A stretch of DNA of 64,000 nucleotides, taken from Adhaeribacter terrigena. Its GTDB lineage: Bacteria; Bacteroidota; Bacteroidia; Cytophagales; Hymenobacteraceae. A program made the translations under genes and the position numbers. The DNA is taken from contig NZ_JAEHFX010000001.1 in the NCBI RefSeq assembly GCF_016623615.1, positions 186,001 through 250,000 on the forward strand. The letters run 5' to 3'. The notes below the pieces were generated by a model that did not search any database, had not been told where the DNA came from, and saw nothing but the letters and a program-made list of their open reading frames with translations. Shown here one piece after another: positions 24,322 through 33,212 of this stretch (its first letter is position 1; the number at the start of each line of letters is the position of its first letter).

Positions 24322-24750
24322 TTAATTGGCTTCCACGTATTTTTTAAAATTATCCAGAATGGCCTGCCAGCCGGCGCGCTGCATTTCATCGGAATGGGTG
24401 CCTTCCGCGTCGAACGTTTCGGTTACCTTGGTTTCATGGCCGTTACCGGCAAAGGTTATTTTTACTTTCCGGCCGTCGGGCATGGCGTAAGCAATTAATT
24501 CGTTTGGTTTTACTTCGTCGTAAACGCCTTCAAAATCGAAACCGACGCTGCCGTCTTTTGCTTCCATCCGCGATTTGAACTTGCCGCCGGTGCGCGGGTC
24601 GTTTTCGGCCGAAGGCGTGTGCCAGTCTTCCGAAGCGCTGTTCCATTGGGTAATGTGCTCGGGCGCGGTCCAGAATTGCCATACTTTTTCTACGGGCGCG
24701 TTTACGGTGGTTTCTACGGTAATGCTGGTTTTGGCTGAAGTGGTTTCCAT
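24322..24750 (-). CDS. START/SRPBCC (AHSA1-like) domain protein
   Basis: A 142-residue protein of the AHSA1/Yuba type. ITVETTVNAPVEKVWQFWTAPEHITQWN is a characteristic opening, the middle carries RTGGKFKSRMEAKDGS and FEGVYDEVKPNELIAY, and the C-terminal helix is MQRAGWQAILDNFKKYVEAN. It shares the fold with the 22552-23022 product but little direct sequence. It is probably monocistronic with its own terminator. Confidence 0.88.
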   Translation of the reverse strand: METTSAKTSITVETTVNAPVEKVWQFWTAPEHITQWNSASEDWHTPSAENDPRTGGKFKSRMEAKDGSVGFDFEGVYDEVKPNELIAYAMPDGRKVKITFAGNGHETKVTETFDAEGTHSDEMQRAGWQAILDNFKKYVEAN

Positions 24751-24856
24751 GGGTTTTCGGTTAAGTGAAGTGATGAATAATTGTTTTGAAGATGAATAAC
24801 TGGTTGAAACCGGTAAAGTTAATTTCTCCCGTTAAAAAAACGAATGCTTTCACCTG

Positions 24857-24886
24857 ACTTTTTAAGCCTGAAACCCTAGCGTTTTA
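24857..24886 (+). repeat. 30-bp motif, intergenic
   Basis: ACTTTTTAAGCCTG then AAACCCTAGCGTTTTA, one of the closest matches to consensus. Confidence 0.8.
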
Positions 24887-24893
24887 AAGAAGC

Positions 24894-24927
24894 AAAAAGG
24901 TGCTGCCTGAAACAAGCAGCACCTTTC
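24894..24927 (-). terminator. Terminator of the asd/TPR operon
   Basis: AAAGGTGCTGC (24896-24906) pairs with GCAGCACCTTT (24916-24926). The minus strand ends in five T. Confidence 0.8.
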
Positions 24928-24972
24928 AACGGTAATCTGGTTTGGCCACTATTTCGGGCCGTTAGAAAGCAC

Positions 24973-25002
24973 GAAAACGCTATGTTTTTGCCCCGAAAAA
25001 GT
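24973..25002 (-). repeat. 30-bp motif, intergenic
   Basis: GAAAACGCTATGTTT then TTGCCCCGAAAAAGT. It lies downstream of the TPR-like gene. Confidence 0.7.
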
Positions 25003-25056
25003 GCCGGTGAATAAACTGGTTTTCAATAGGAACCTCGATCAGGTTTTGGCAAGAGC

Positions 25057-25545
25057 TTAGTTATTGCCGTTTTCCGACGAGCGCAGCATGTTTAACCCTG
25101 CCTGGGCAATGCCGCTATCGGGAAATTCCTTTAATGCTCGTTGGTAATAAACTTTGGCCTGCGTACCGTCGCCGAGCTGGGAATAGCAATAAGCGATGTT
25201 TACCAGCGCCATTTCTTTGTAGGAAATGCGCGAAGAACTAAGCAGGAAAACAGCCCGGAATTTATCCAGCCATGCGTGACGCTGAAAGAATTCATAGCTA
25301 TTTTCGAAATAAGGGATCGCGTTTTCAAATGCATTTTGTTTAAGGAACATCATGCCGTAGCGGTGGTATTTGGCCAGGAAAAAACGCAGAAAATAAGCCA
25401 GTACCAGATACGTAGCAATGGCCATTAAACTGGGCGCGCCCACTTGCAGGAATTGGAAAAAATAAACCAGTGCCACAAAAATGCACAGGTGCAAAGCAAT
25501 TGCCAGCCAGTTGATTTGCCGGATTACAGGAGTGCCGGAAGCCAT
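25057..25545 (-). CDS. Membrane protein with C-terminal TPR-like repeats
   Basis: A 162-residue protein starting MASGTPVIRQINWLAIALH at 25545, one base after the asd stop, so it is probably translated from the asd mRNA. Two hydrophobic helices (ALHLCIFVALVYFFQFL, SLMAIATYLVLAYFLRFFLA) are followed by two TPR-like helix pairs (FLKQNAFENAIPYFENSYEFF, YCYSQLGDGTQAKVYYQRAL). The TPR part would face the cytoplasm or periplasm depending on topology. Its role and the meaning of the asd linkage are unknown. Confidence 0.75.
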   Translation of the reverse strand: MASGTPVIRQINWLAIALHLCIFVALVYFFQFLQVGAPSLMAIATYLVLAYFLRFFLAKYHRYGMMFLKQNAFENAIPYFENSYEFFQRHAWLDKFRAVFLLSSSRISYKEMALVNIAYCYSQLGDGTQAKVYYQRALKEFPDSGIAQAGLNMLRSSENGNN

Positions 25546-25546
25546 A

Positions 25547-26536
25547 TTACACCAGTTTATGCGCCACCAGGTATTCGGCAATTTGCACCGCATTGGTTGC
25601 GGCGCCTTTGCGCAGGTTATCGGCCACGATCCACATGTTTAAGGTGCGCGGCTGGGTTTCGTCTAAGCGGATGCGGCCTACTAAAACGTCATCTTGCTGG
25701 TGCGCATCTTTCGGCATGGGGTATTGCAGGTTTTTTACGTCATCTACTACTCTCACGCCTTCGGTTTCGTTTAATAAACGGTATACTTCGGCCAGCGAAA
25801 AGTCGCGTTCAAATTCCACGTTCACGCTTTCAGAATGGCCGCCCATTACCGGAATGCGCACCGCCGTAGCCGTAACCTGAATAGAATCGTCGCCCATGAT
25901 CTTCTTGGTTTCGTTCACCATTTTCATTTCTTCCTTCGTGTAACCGTTGTCTTCGAACACGTCGATGTGCGGAATTACGTTCAGGTCGATGGGGTAGGCG
26001 TAGGCCATTTCGCCTTGCTTGCCGGCGCGTTCGTTCAGCATCTGGTCTACAGCTTTTTTGCCCGTTCCGGTTACGCTTTGGTAGGTGCTTACCACAATGC
26101 GCTTGATCTTGAAGGCTTCGTGGAGTTTGTGCAGTGCCAACACCATCTGGATGGTAGAGCAGTTCGGGTTGGCAATAATTTTATCTTCCGGGGTCAGTTC
26201 TTTGGCGTTTATTTCCGGTACCACCAGTTTTTTGGTCGGGTCCATGCGCCAGGCCGAAGAATTATCGACTACGAACGTGCCTACTTCGGCAAACTTCGGG
26301 GCCATTTCTTTGGAAATGCTGCCGCCGGCCGAGAAAATGGCAATTTCAGGTTTGGCAGCAATGGCAGTTTCCATGGAAACCACTTTGTAAGGCTGGCCTT
26401 TGAAGTTTATGATGTTACCTACGGATCTTTCGGAAGCCACCGGCAACAATTCGGTAACCGGGAAATTGCGTTCTTCTAATACTTTCAACATTTCGGTGCC
26501 CACCAGTCCGGTTGCGCCAATTACAGCTATTTTCAT
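25547..26536 (-). CDS. asd: Aspartate-semialdehyde dehydrogenase
   Basis: It reduces aspartyl-4-phosphate to aspartate semialdehyde with NADPH, the branch point to lysine/diaminopimelate, threonine and methionine. It has 329 residues. The nucleotide-binding motif is GATGLVG (residues 7-13), the catalytic cysteine is Cys126 in NPNCSTIQ, and VRIPVMGGHSESVNVEF carries the substrate-binding and catalytic histidine region. The TPR-like membrane gene follows at one base. Confidence 0.96.
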   Translation of the reverse strand: MKIAVIGATGLVGTEMLKVLEERNFPVTELLPVASERSVGNIINFKGQPYKVVSMETAIAAKPEIAIFSAGGSISKEMAPKFAEVGTFVVDNSSAWRMDPTKKLVVPEINAKELTPEDKIIANPNCSTIQMVLALHKLHEAFKIKRIVVSTYQSVTGTGKKAVDQMLNERAGKQGEMAYAYPIDLNVIPHIDVFEDNGYTKEEMKMVNETKKIMGDDSIQVTATAVRIPVMGGHSESVNVEFERDFSLAEVYRLLNETEGVRVVDDVKNLQYPMPKDAHQQDDVLVGRIRLDETQPRTLNMWIVADNLRKGAATNAVQIAEYLVAHKLV

Positions 26537-26593
26537 TTTATTTACGTACGCTGTTAAAATTAATTTTTTAGGCTTGTTATAGTCGGAATTTTA

Positions 26594-26687
26594 TGTCCCC
26601 TTTGGAGGGTTAGAGGGAGGATTTACATTATTTGATCATGTTTTCGAATAATTTTCCTGTCCTCCCCCAACCCCTCCAAAGGGGGAC
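26594..26687. repeat. Inverted G/C-rich repeat pair upstream of the lamin-tail gene
   Basis: Copies at 26594-26621 and 26660-26687 (TGTCCCCTTTGGAGGG type) face each other. They differ at a few bases, so the stem is imperfect. Confidence 0.7.
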
Positions 26688-26734
26688 AGGATCGCTATTT
26701 TAATCTGTTTCACAAATTTACGCACAAATCCTGA

Positions 26735-29700
26735 ATGAGAAGCTTTTTACTTTTTCTGTTGGTTTGCCTGCCGTTCTTTGCCCCGGCTCAACTGCTCGAA
26801 ACGTTCTCCGACGGCGATTTTACCGCCAACCCCGCCTGGGCCGGCGATGTAAGTTTGTTTACCGTAAACACGGCGCAGCAACTGCAAAGCAACGGTCCGG
26901 CGGTTACGGCCACGGGTTACCTGGCTACGGCTTCGCAGGTGAATACCGGCGCGGAATGGGAATTCTGGGTGAACCTGAAATTTGCGACTTCCAGTGGGAA
27001 CCTGGCGGAAGTGTATCTGATGAGCGACGCACCGAATTTAGCCGGGAGCCTTAACGGTTATTTTGTACGCATCGGCGATACGCAGGATGAAGTAAGTTTA
27101 TATCGCAAAACCGGCACCACTGCCACCAAAATTATCGACGGCGTGGACGGCACTATTTCCAGCACAACCAACAACCTGGTGAAAGTGAAAGTTAGCCGCA
27201 GTACAGCCAATTTGTGGTCGCTGGAAATTGACGTAAGCGGTACGGGCAACAGTTACGTTTCGCAGGGAACCGTGACCGATGCCACGCACCAGCGCTCGGA
27301 ATTCTTCGGGGTTTTTACGCGCTATTCTTCGGCCAACAGCACCAAATTTTATTTCGACGATCTCCGGATCACGGATGCAACGGCCCCGGTTTTACTTGCT
27401 GCCACGCGCGTTTCCGGCACCCAGCTCGATCTGCTTTTTAACGAACCGGTGAATTTAAGTTCGGCGCAAAATGTAGCCAATTACGCTGTTTCCGGAGGCG
27501 TTGGAAATCCGGTTTCGGCGGTGCGCGATGCGCAGGATTTTCGGTTGGTACATTTAACCTTTGGAAGCACTTTTCCGGGCGGAAACCATAGCGTTTTGGC
27601 AAGCAATCTGTCAGACTTATACGGAAATGTGGCCCCAGCTTTAACCGGAAATTTCAGTTTTTCGGCGCCCGTTATTCCCGCGTTGCACGACGTGCGCATT
27701 AACGAATTGATGGCTGATTACAGCCCGGCGGTTGGTTTGCCATCCGCAGAATTTGTGGAGCTTTATAACCGCAGCGGCAAAACGTTCAATCTGCAAAACT
27801 GGAAACTGACCGATGCTTCCGGGGTGCTGGCGAATTTTCCGGGGTATACTTTTCCGGCCGGAAGTTATTTGATTCTTTGCGCCCGCGCCGATACGGCTTT
27901 GTTCCGGCCTTTCGGGAATGTGTTGGGCTTGCCGAATTTTCCTTCCCTCAACGATGCCGGCGACGATCTGAAACTGCTGGACAATTCGGGTAAGCTGATC
28001 GATAAAGTAACTTACACTTCGGCCTGGTACAACGATCCCGTAAAAGCTGCCGGCGGCTGGACTTTAGAAAGCATTAACCCGAACGTACCCTGCCCGGCAC
28101 CGGAAAACTGGACGGCCTCAAATGATGTTTCCGGCGGCACGCCCGGCCGGCAGAATTCCGTTTTCAGTACCGCACCGGATACGCAGGAACCTACACTTTT
28201 AAACGTAGAAACGCTATCGGACTCGGCCCTGAAACTCACGTTTTCGGAAACCATGGATAGCCTGACTTTAGCTGCTGCTAACTATACCGTTTCAGGCGGC
28301 ATTTCAGTAGTTTCGAAAGTTATTTCTGGCGGGAATTTTAAAGCCGTTACGCTGAACTTAAGTCCCAGTTTAACCCTGGGAACGAGTTACACGGTTGCTG
28401 TTTCTGGGGCGGCCGATTGTGCGGGAAATGTGATGCAACCTGCCAGTTTGACTTTCGGAATTGGCGCAAAACCGGGTTTTAACGAAGTGTTGATCACCGA
28501 GATCATGGCCGATGAAAGCCCGGTGGTGCAGTCTCCCAATGCGTTGCCGGGCTTTGAGTATCTGGAAATTTTCAACCCGACAACTAAAACGCTCGATCTG
28601 AAAGGCCTCAAACTCTCAGATGGCGGCACGCCCGCGGTTTTTCCGGCCGTAAATTTAGCACCCGGCGAATACGCGATTCTGGTGCCGACTTCCCGCGTAG
28701 CCGCTTTTCAACCTTTCGGGAAAACCATTGGACTGAGCAATTTTCCTTCGCTCAACAATTCCGGCGAAACGCTGAGTTTGCGAAGCCAAGCCGGCAGCCT
28801 TATTTTCTCACTCACCTATTCCGATGCCTGGTACAAAGACAGTAAAAAGAAAGACGGCGGCTGGAGCCTGGAAATGATCGATGCAACCAATCCTTGCGGC
28901 GGCATAAATAACTGGATGGCTTCAGTTTCGGCTAACGGTGGCACGCCCGGCAAAGAAAACTCCGTGAAAGCCAGCCGGCCCGATAATATGGCGCCGAAAC
29001 TTATTCGCGCGCAAGCCATTTCGGCAACCAAAACGGTACTCTTTTTCGATGAAAAACTCGATAGTTTAACGGCTACGCAGGCTTCCTATATGATTGTGAA
29101 TGGTCCGGCGGTTTCGCAGGTCTTGCTTGTTGGTCCGGAATTTAACGCGGTGGAACTTACGCTGGCGCAGAGTTTAACGGCCAACCAGGTTTTTACGGTG
29201 GAAGTGCGGAACGTGCGCGATTGTAACGGCAATTTAGCTTCGGTTTTAAGTGCCAATTTTGCGCTGCCGGTTCCCGGGCAAAAAGGCGATATTGTGATCA
29301 ATGAAATTCTGTTTAACCCCCGGCCCAACGGCGTAGATTTTGTGGAACTCCTGAACCGCAGCAGCAATTACCTGGACCTGAAAAACTGGCAACTGGCGAA
29401 TCTGCAGAACGATACAATTTCGAACCGCAAAACTATAGGCGTGGACTATATTTTAGCGCCGCAGCAACTGGTCATATTAACTACCAATCCCGAAACGGTA
29501 AGGCAGCATTATCCTACCCACGATCCGAACGCCTTTTTGCAAATTCCTTCGCTGCCTTCCTACAACGATAAAGATGGAACGGTGATCTTGCTGCACCCTG
29601 CCGGGCAGGTGATGGACAGCTTAACCTACACCGAAAAAATGCATTTTGAGCTTTTAGATGAGAAAGAAGGCGTTTCGCTGGAACGGATCAGAACGGAGGG

Positions 29701-30115
29701 GCCAAGCGAACGGAATAATTTTCATTCGGCCGCTTCTTCGGTTGGTTACGCCACGCCGGGCAAACCGAATTCGCAGGTGCAGGAAATTGGTCAGCCTGCT
29801 TCCGGTTTCACCGTCGAACCCAAAACTTTCAGTCCGGACGGCGATGGCTACAAAGATTTTACGACCTTCAATTTTCAAGCTTCGCGCAATGGGCAGGTGG
29901 CTACCATTATAATTTACGACAGCCAGGGCCGCGAAATGAAAAAGCTGGCGCGCAACCAGTTACTCGCCGCCGGCAATTTCTTTCAGTGGGATGGCACCAC
30001 CAACGAAGGCCGGAAAGCGCCGGTGGGTTACTACCTGGTTTTAATAGAGGTATTCGATCTGAACGGCCGGCAGCAATCTTTTAAAGAAACGGTGGCTATC
30101 GGCGCGAAATTCTGA
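26735..30115 (+). CDS. Large secreted protein with three lamin-tail domains and Ig-like modules
   Basis: A 1126-residue exported protein. The signal peptide is MRSFLLFLLVCLPFFAPAQ. An N-terminal jelly-roll-like region of about 200 residues comes first. SbsA-type Ig modules (APVLLAATRVSGTQLDLLFN and two relatives) then alternate with three lamin-tail domains beginning VRINELMADYSP, VLITEIMADESP and IVINEILFNPRP, each with an F(V/L)EL(Y/L)N-type strand. The C-terminus (FSPDGDGYKDF, QWDGTTNEGRKAPVGYYLVLI) is a FlgD/gliding-motility-associated type domain, consistent with T9SS export. Lamin-tail proteins of this type are seen with extracellular nucleases and surface proteins, but no nuclease domain is visible. 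It is bracketed by inverted G/C-rich repeats. Confidence 0.85.
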   Translation: MRSFLLFLLVCLPFFAPAQLLETFSDGDFTANPAWAGDVSLFTVNTAQQLQSNGPAVTATGYLATASQVNTGAEWEFWVNLKFATSSGNLAEVYLMSDAPNLAGSLNGYFVRIGDTQDEVSLYRKTGTTATKIIDGVDGTISSTTNNLVKVKVSRSTANLWSLEIDVSGTGNSYVSQGTVTDATHQRSEFFGVFTRYSSANSTKFYFDDLRITDATAPVLLAATRVSGTQLDLLFNEPVNLSSAQNVANYAVSGGVGNPVSAVRDAQDFRLVHLTFGSTFPGGNHSVLASNLSDLYGNVAPALTGNFSFSAPVIPALHDVRINELMADYSPAVGLPSAEFVELYNRSGKTFNLQNWKLTDASGVLANFPGYTFPAGSYLILCARADTALFRPFGNVLGLPNFPSLNDAGDDLKLLDNSGKLIDKVTYTSAWYNDPVKAAGGWTLESINPNVPCPAPENWTASNDVSGGTPGRQNSVFSTAPDTQEPTLLNVETLSDSALKLTFSETMDSLTLAAANYTVSGGISVVSKVISGGNFKAVTLNLSPSLTLGTSYTVAVSGAADCAGNVMQPASLTFGIGAKPGFNEVLITEIMADESPVVQSPNALPGFEYLEIFNPTTKTLDLKGLKLSDGGTPAVFPAVNLAPGEYAILVPTSRVAAFQPFGKTIGLSNFPSLNNSGETLSLRSQAGSLIFSLTYSDAWYKDSKKKDGGWSLEMIDATNPCGGINNWMASVSANGGTPGKENSVKASRPDNMAPKLIRAQAISATKTVLFFDEKLDSLTATQASYMIVNGPAVSQVLLVGPEFNAVELTLAQSLTANQVFTVEVRNVRDCNGNLASVLSANFALPVPGQKGDIVINEILFNPRPNGVDFVELLNRSSNYLDLKNWQLANLQNDTISNRKTIGVDYILAPQQLVILTTNPETVRQHYPTHDPNAFLQIPSLPSYNDKDGTVILLHPAGQVMDSLTYTEKMHFELLDEKEGVSLERIRTEGPSERNNFHSAASSVGYATPGKPNSQVQEIGQPASGFTVEPKTFSPDGDGYKDFTTFNFQASRNGQVATIIIYDSQGREMKKLARNQLLAAGNFFQWDGTTNEGRKAPVGYYLVLIEVFDLNGRQQSFKETVAIGAKF

Positions 30116-30170
30116 AATCCAGAAAATCAGCAACTGTCTTATAAACTGACGTTAATCAAGCTTTTTTTTT

Positions 30171-30273
30171 GTCCCCCTTTGGAGGGGTAGGGGGAGGATT
30201 TTTTACTTTATTTGATTTTGAAATAATTGATCTGGAATGTGAAGTCCTCCCCCTACCCCCTCCAAAGGGGGAC
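30171..30273. repeat. Inverted G/C-rich repeat pair downstream of the lamin-tail gene
   Basis: 30171-30198 and 30245-30273 are near-perfect reverse complements (GTCCCCCTTTGGAGGGG type). With the preceding T-run this could end transcription. Confidence 0.8.
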
Positions 30274-30379
30274 TTTCTTACTGGTTGCGGAATGTCAGTT
30301 ATAAATCAGAATCTCTCCGCAGCAATTTTAGAAACTGCATAGGGTATTTTGGAGATGACTTCCAGGCCTTGGCGGTTTT

Positions 30380-30409
30380 ACTTTTTCGGCCCTAAACCCT
30401 ACCGTTTTT
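30380..30409 (+). repeat. 30-bp motif, reference-like intergenic copy
   Basis: ACTTTTTCGGCCC then TAAACCCTACCGTTTTT. It is close to the consensus of all copies and 28/30 identical to the coding copy at 11848. Confidence 0.85.
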
Positions 30410-30520
30410 GTAAGCCGTTCGGCCTTCTGAAAAAAAGTTTTTACAGACCAGGCAACCGTTTGCGCAAAAGCCGTGTCTACCCACCTGAAGGCCTTCAGTA
30501 CTTCTAAACAGTTGCTGAAA

Positions 30521-30898
30521 ATGAGAGATTTAGTTAAAATTATGATCCTGATCGGTTTGCTGATCATTGCCGCGCTGCAAGCCTGTGACCTGAATATGGA
30601 AGGAGAAGAGGAAATTACGCCGGCAAAATTTACCGCAGAAACCAGGCTTGCAAACGATTATTTGCAAACGAAGATAAACCAGGCGCTGCCGCTGCACGTG
30701 CTCGCCAACGATGTGAAACTGCCGAACAGCACGCTGGTTTTCAGCGAACCGAAAAACGGCACGATCCAGATAGATGCTACGGCGGGCGGCTTTTTATACG
30801 TGCCGGCCAAAGGCTTTAAAGGCAAAGAAACCTTTAAATACCGCGTGTGCGGCCCGGGACCCTGCGAATATGCCACGGTAGAAATTGTGGTGTTATAA
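30521..30898 (+). CDS. Lipoprotein with one cadherin-like/Big-type Ig domain
   Basis: The start at 30521 (MRDLVKIMILIGLLIIAALQAC) gives a 125-residue lipoprotein with lipobox LQAC. A GTG 48 bases upstream would extend it without need. The mature protein has an acidic linker (DLNMEGEEEI) and a single module, PLHVLANDVKLPNSTLVFSE to GFLYVPAKGFKGKETFKYRV. This is the pattern of Big_9/cadherin-like 'VLANDV' domains usually found in long adhesins. A one-domain lipoprotein of this kind is unusual. Its role is unknown. Confidence 0.75.
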   Translation: MRDLVKIMILIGLLIIAALQACDLNMEGEEEITPAKFTAETRLANDYLQTKINQALPLHVLANDVKLPNSTLVFSEPKNGTIQIDATAGGFLYVPAKGFKGKETFKYRVCGPGPCEYATVEIVVL

Positions 30899-31051
30899 AC
30901 GCCGCAAATGGCTGGTAAAACGGCCGGACAGCTGATTTTAGAAAGAAAAGCCCGTTGTCGAAGCGTTTAGGATCAGGTATTTAGAAAAAAAAATAAGGCG
31001 GATTTCCGCGGAAAAGTAAAAGAAAGTACTTAACTTAAAGCAGACAAAATT

Positions 31052-31600
31052 TTGGCTTACTTGGAAGAGGCAATAATTGAAGGATGTAAACGCGAAGAAC
31101 CCGCGTTCCAGGAGCTGCTTTATAATAAGTATGCTTCCCGGATGATGGCCGTATGCTCGCGCTATGCAAAAACGCGTTTCGAAGCGGAAGACGTTTTTCA
31201 TGAAGCTTTCGTGAAAGTTTTCAAAAATATCCATACCTACCAGAGCGGGTCTTTTGAAGGCTGGATGAAGCGCATTTTTGTGAACACCGCCATTAATAAT
31301 TACCGCCAGAATAAGAAGCATTATAATCACGATGAGTTTGGCGTAGAACACGATTTCAGCTCCGAAACCGACAGCGTGATCAGCGGCATTTCTACCCAGG
31401 AATTGCTCGATATTGTGAACCAATTGCCGGAAGGCTATCGTTTGGTGTTCAATATGTTTGCCGTGGAAGGGTATACGCACAAAGAAATAGGCGAATTACT
31501 CGGCATTGCCGAGGGCACTTCCAAGTCGCAGCTGGCCAAAGCCAAACAATTGTTAAAGAAATTACTCAGCACTTATTCCTTACCTCAATATGCCAACTAA
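31052..31600 (+). CDS. RNA polymerase ECF-type sigma factor
   Basis: A 182-residue sigma-70 family factor. The best start is TTG at 31052 (MAYLEEAIIEGCKREEPAFQELL). Region 2 contains YNKYASRMMAVCSRYAKTRF, EDVFHEAFVKVFKNI and FEGWMKRIFVNTAINNYRQ. Region 4 is YRLVFNMFAVEGYTHKEIGE plus LLGIAEGTSKSQLAKAKQLL. The next gene overlaps its last 11 bases and looks like its anti-sigma, so they form a sigma/anti-sigma pair with unknown regulon. Confidence 0.92.
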   Translation: MAYLEEAIIEGCKREEPAFQELLYNKYASRMMAVCSRYAKTRFEAEDVFHEAFVKVFKNIHTYQSGSFEGWMKRIFVNTAINNYRQNKKHYNHDEFGVEHDFSSETDSVISGISTQELLDIVNQLPEGYRLVFNMFAVEGYTHKEIGELLGIAEGTSKSQLAKAKQLLKKLLSTYSLPQYAN

Positions 31601-32186
31601 ACAAGCGTTCGAAGAACAATTCCGCGAACGGTTCGAAAACCTGGAAGAAGCGCCGCCGGCCTTCGCCTGGAATAAGATCCGCCAGGAAATAACGCAGCCG
31701 GCTGCTGTAAAAGCAAAAAACAACCCGGTAAGATTCAAATGGCTGATGCCCGGAGCATTTATTGCGGTTATTTCCGTAGCACTGCTTTTTATGCTGAAAT
31801 ACAACAAAGCCCTGGAAAGCCAAACGGTTTCGAACGCAAAGATACATGCGTTGCAGGCCGAAGCCGAAGAACTGCGGGAGCCGGTAACGGAAATTGCCCC
31901 GATCGTTCCGGAAACCGAAGTGAAAGCGGCCAACCCGGTATTCAAGGCATACCAGGCTGATGAGGCAAAAACAACGGAACCTGCTGCTGCTTTCGTGAAA
32001 AAACGCTATCTGAATGGCGCTGAAAAGTCTGCCGCACCGGAAAACCTGAAAGCAACCGCTGCGAAGAAAAAACTGAACGCCACCAAAGTGGTTTACGTGG
32101 TAACGGTAGATCCGAAATCAGCTTCGGTAGAGAAGTTTTCTACCACCATGCCCGATTCGGTTGCGGCTACAGGCACAGCCAATTAA
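31590..32186 (+). CDS. Probable membrane anti-sigma factor
   Basis: A 198-residue single-pass protein overlapping the sigma gene by 11 bases. The cytoplasmic N-terminus (QFRERFENLEEAPPAFAWNK plus IRQEI) resembles the short segment common at the start of Bacteroidota ECF anti-sigma proteins. A hydrophobic helix (WLMPGAFIAVISVALLFML) follows. The rest is a charged, alanine/lysine/glutamate-rich extracytoplasmic tail with coiled-coil tendency. No zinc HxxxCxxC motif is present. The anti-sigma role is inferred from position and layout. Confidence 0.72.
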   Translation: MPTKQAFEEQFRERFENLEEAPPAFAWNKIRQEITQPAAVKAKNNPVRFKWLMPGAFIAVISVALLFMLKYNKALESQTVSNAKIHALQAEAEELREPVTEIAPIVPETEVKAANPVFKAYQADEAKTTEPAAAFVKKRYLNGAEKSAAPENLKATAAKKKLNATKVVYVVTVDPKSASVEKFSTTMPDSVAATGTAN

Positions 32187-32208
32187 CTTAAAAAAAATTA
32201 AACCTCAG

Positions 32209-32256
32209 CGGGTTGCTGCTCTTTGTTTAAATACGAAGGCCGGCAACCCGTTTTTT
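32209..32256 (+). terminator. Terminator of the sigma/anti-sigma operon
   Basis: CGGGTTGC (32209-32216) pairs with GCAACCCG (32243-32250), followed by six T. The loop is long (26 bases). Confidence 0.6.
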
Positions 32257-32320
32257 GTTTGGCACAACGCTGATCTCCGGCCGTAAAAACCAGCAGGAAA
32301 TAAGTAAATTGCCAGCCTCT

Positions 32321-33088
32321 ATGGAAATTATCTATCTCTGTTTTTTCGCTTTCCTGGCTGGTTTTATAGATTCGGTGGTGGGTGGTGGCGGTTTGATCCA
32401 GTTGCCGGCTTTGCTGGTTATAATGCCCAACACGCCGGTACCGGTTTTGCTCGGCACGGGCAAACTGGTAAGCATTTCGGGCACGGCCTCTTCGCTGCTG
32501 CGTTATTCGCGCGACGTAAGAATTAACTGGAAAAGTCTGTTGCCGGCGGCCGTTACAGCGTTCGTTTTTTCATTTCTGGGTGCCCGCGCCATCAGCCATT
32601 TGCCCGTGGAAGCCTTGCGGCCCATGGTACTTTTTCTGCTCATAGCCGTAGCGTTTTATACTTTCTGGAAAAAAGACCTGGGTTCGTTGCATGCTCCGCG
32701 CCTTTCGGTTACTAAAGAACGCTGGTACGCCATTTTAGCCGGCATGGCCATTGGTTTTTACGACGGCTTTTTCGGGCCCGGCACCGGTAGTTTTCTCATC
32801 TTTGTTTTCATCGGCATTTTCGGTTTCAGTTTCGTGGCGGCTTCGGCTTCGGCCAAAGTGGTGAATCTGGCCACCAATTTATCGGCGCTGGGTTATTTTG
32901 TCTGGAAAGGCTACGTGCTGTATCAGATCGCTTTACCGATGGCGGCCTGCAATATAGTAGGTTCGGTAGTTGGAACGCAAGTAGCCTTGAAACAGGGCAG
33001 CGGGTTTGTGCGGCGGCTGTTTCTGGTAGTAGTAACAGCCATCATTCTGAAGTTCGCTTACGATACTTTCCAGAAAGGCCGGTTCTGA
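32321..33088 (+). CDS. TauE/SafE (TSUP) family permease
   Basis: The start at 32321 (MEIIYLCFFAFLAGFIDS) gives 255 residues. About eight membrane helices include the two family motifs: DSVVGGGGLIQLPALL near the N-terminus and GFYDGFFGPGTGSFLIFVF in the second half. TSUP proteins transport sulfite, sulfonates or other small organic anions. The substrate is unknown, but a phosphosulfolactate synthase homologue elsewhere in the window makes sulfonate traffic conceivable. An in-frame ATG at 32255 would overlap the preceding terminator and is rejected. Confidence 0.85.
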   Translation: MEIIYLCFFAFLAGFIDSVVGGGGLIQLPALLVIMPNTPVPVLLGTGKLVSISGTASSLLRYSRDVRINWKSLLPAAVTAFVFSFLGARAISHLPVEALRPMVLFLLIAVAFYTFWKKDLGSLHAPRLSVTKERWYAILAGMAIGFYDGFFGPGTGSFLIFVFIGIFGFSFVAASASAKVVNLATNLSALGYFVWKGYVLYQIALPMAACNIVGSVVGTQVALKQGSGFVRRLFLVVVTAIILKFAYDTFQKGRF

Positions 33089-33107
33089 TCGGAAGGTAAA
33101 TGCGGAT

Positions 33108-33149
33108 ATTTTTTGGCCTGAAAACGCTATGGTTTTGAGTCGGAAAAGT
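33108..33149. repeat. Two overlapping 30-bp motif copies on opposite strands
   Basis: 33108-33137 (plus) and 33120-33149 (minus) share AAAACGCTATGGTTTTG, so the element is partly self-complementary. It lies 20 bases after the TSUP stop. Confidence 0.7.
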
Positions 33150-33212
33150 ATCGGTCATAAAAGCTGTTATTTCTTCTGAATGTGTTATTTTTAGCAAAAC
33201 AGTCCGAAAGAA

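Larger units (their letters stand above)
24751..25056. other. Gene-free region before the TPR-like gene 3' end
   Basis: Contains two 30-bp motif copies (24857-24886, 24973-25002) and a terminator hairpin. No gene was seen. Confidence 0.5.
30116..30520. other. Gene-free region between the lamin-tail gene and a lipoprotein gene
   Basis: Holds the inverted G/C-rich pair 30171-30273 and a near-consensus 30-bp motif. No gene was seen. Confidence 0.6.
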
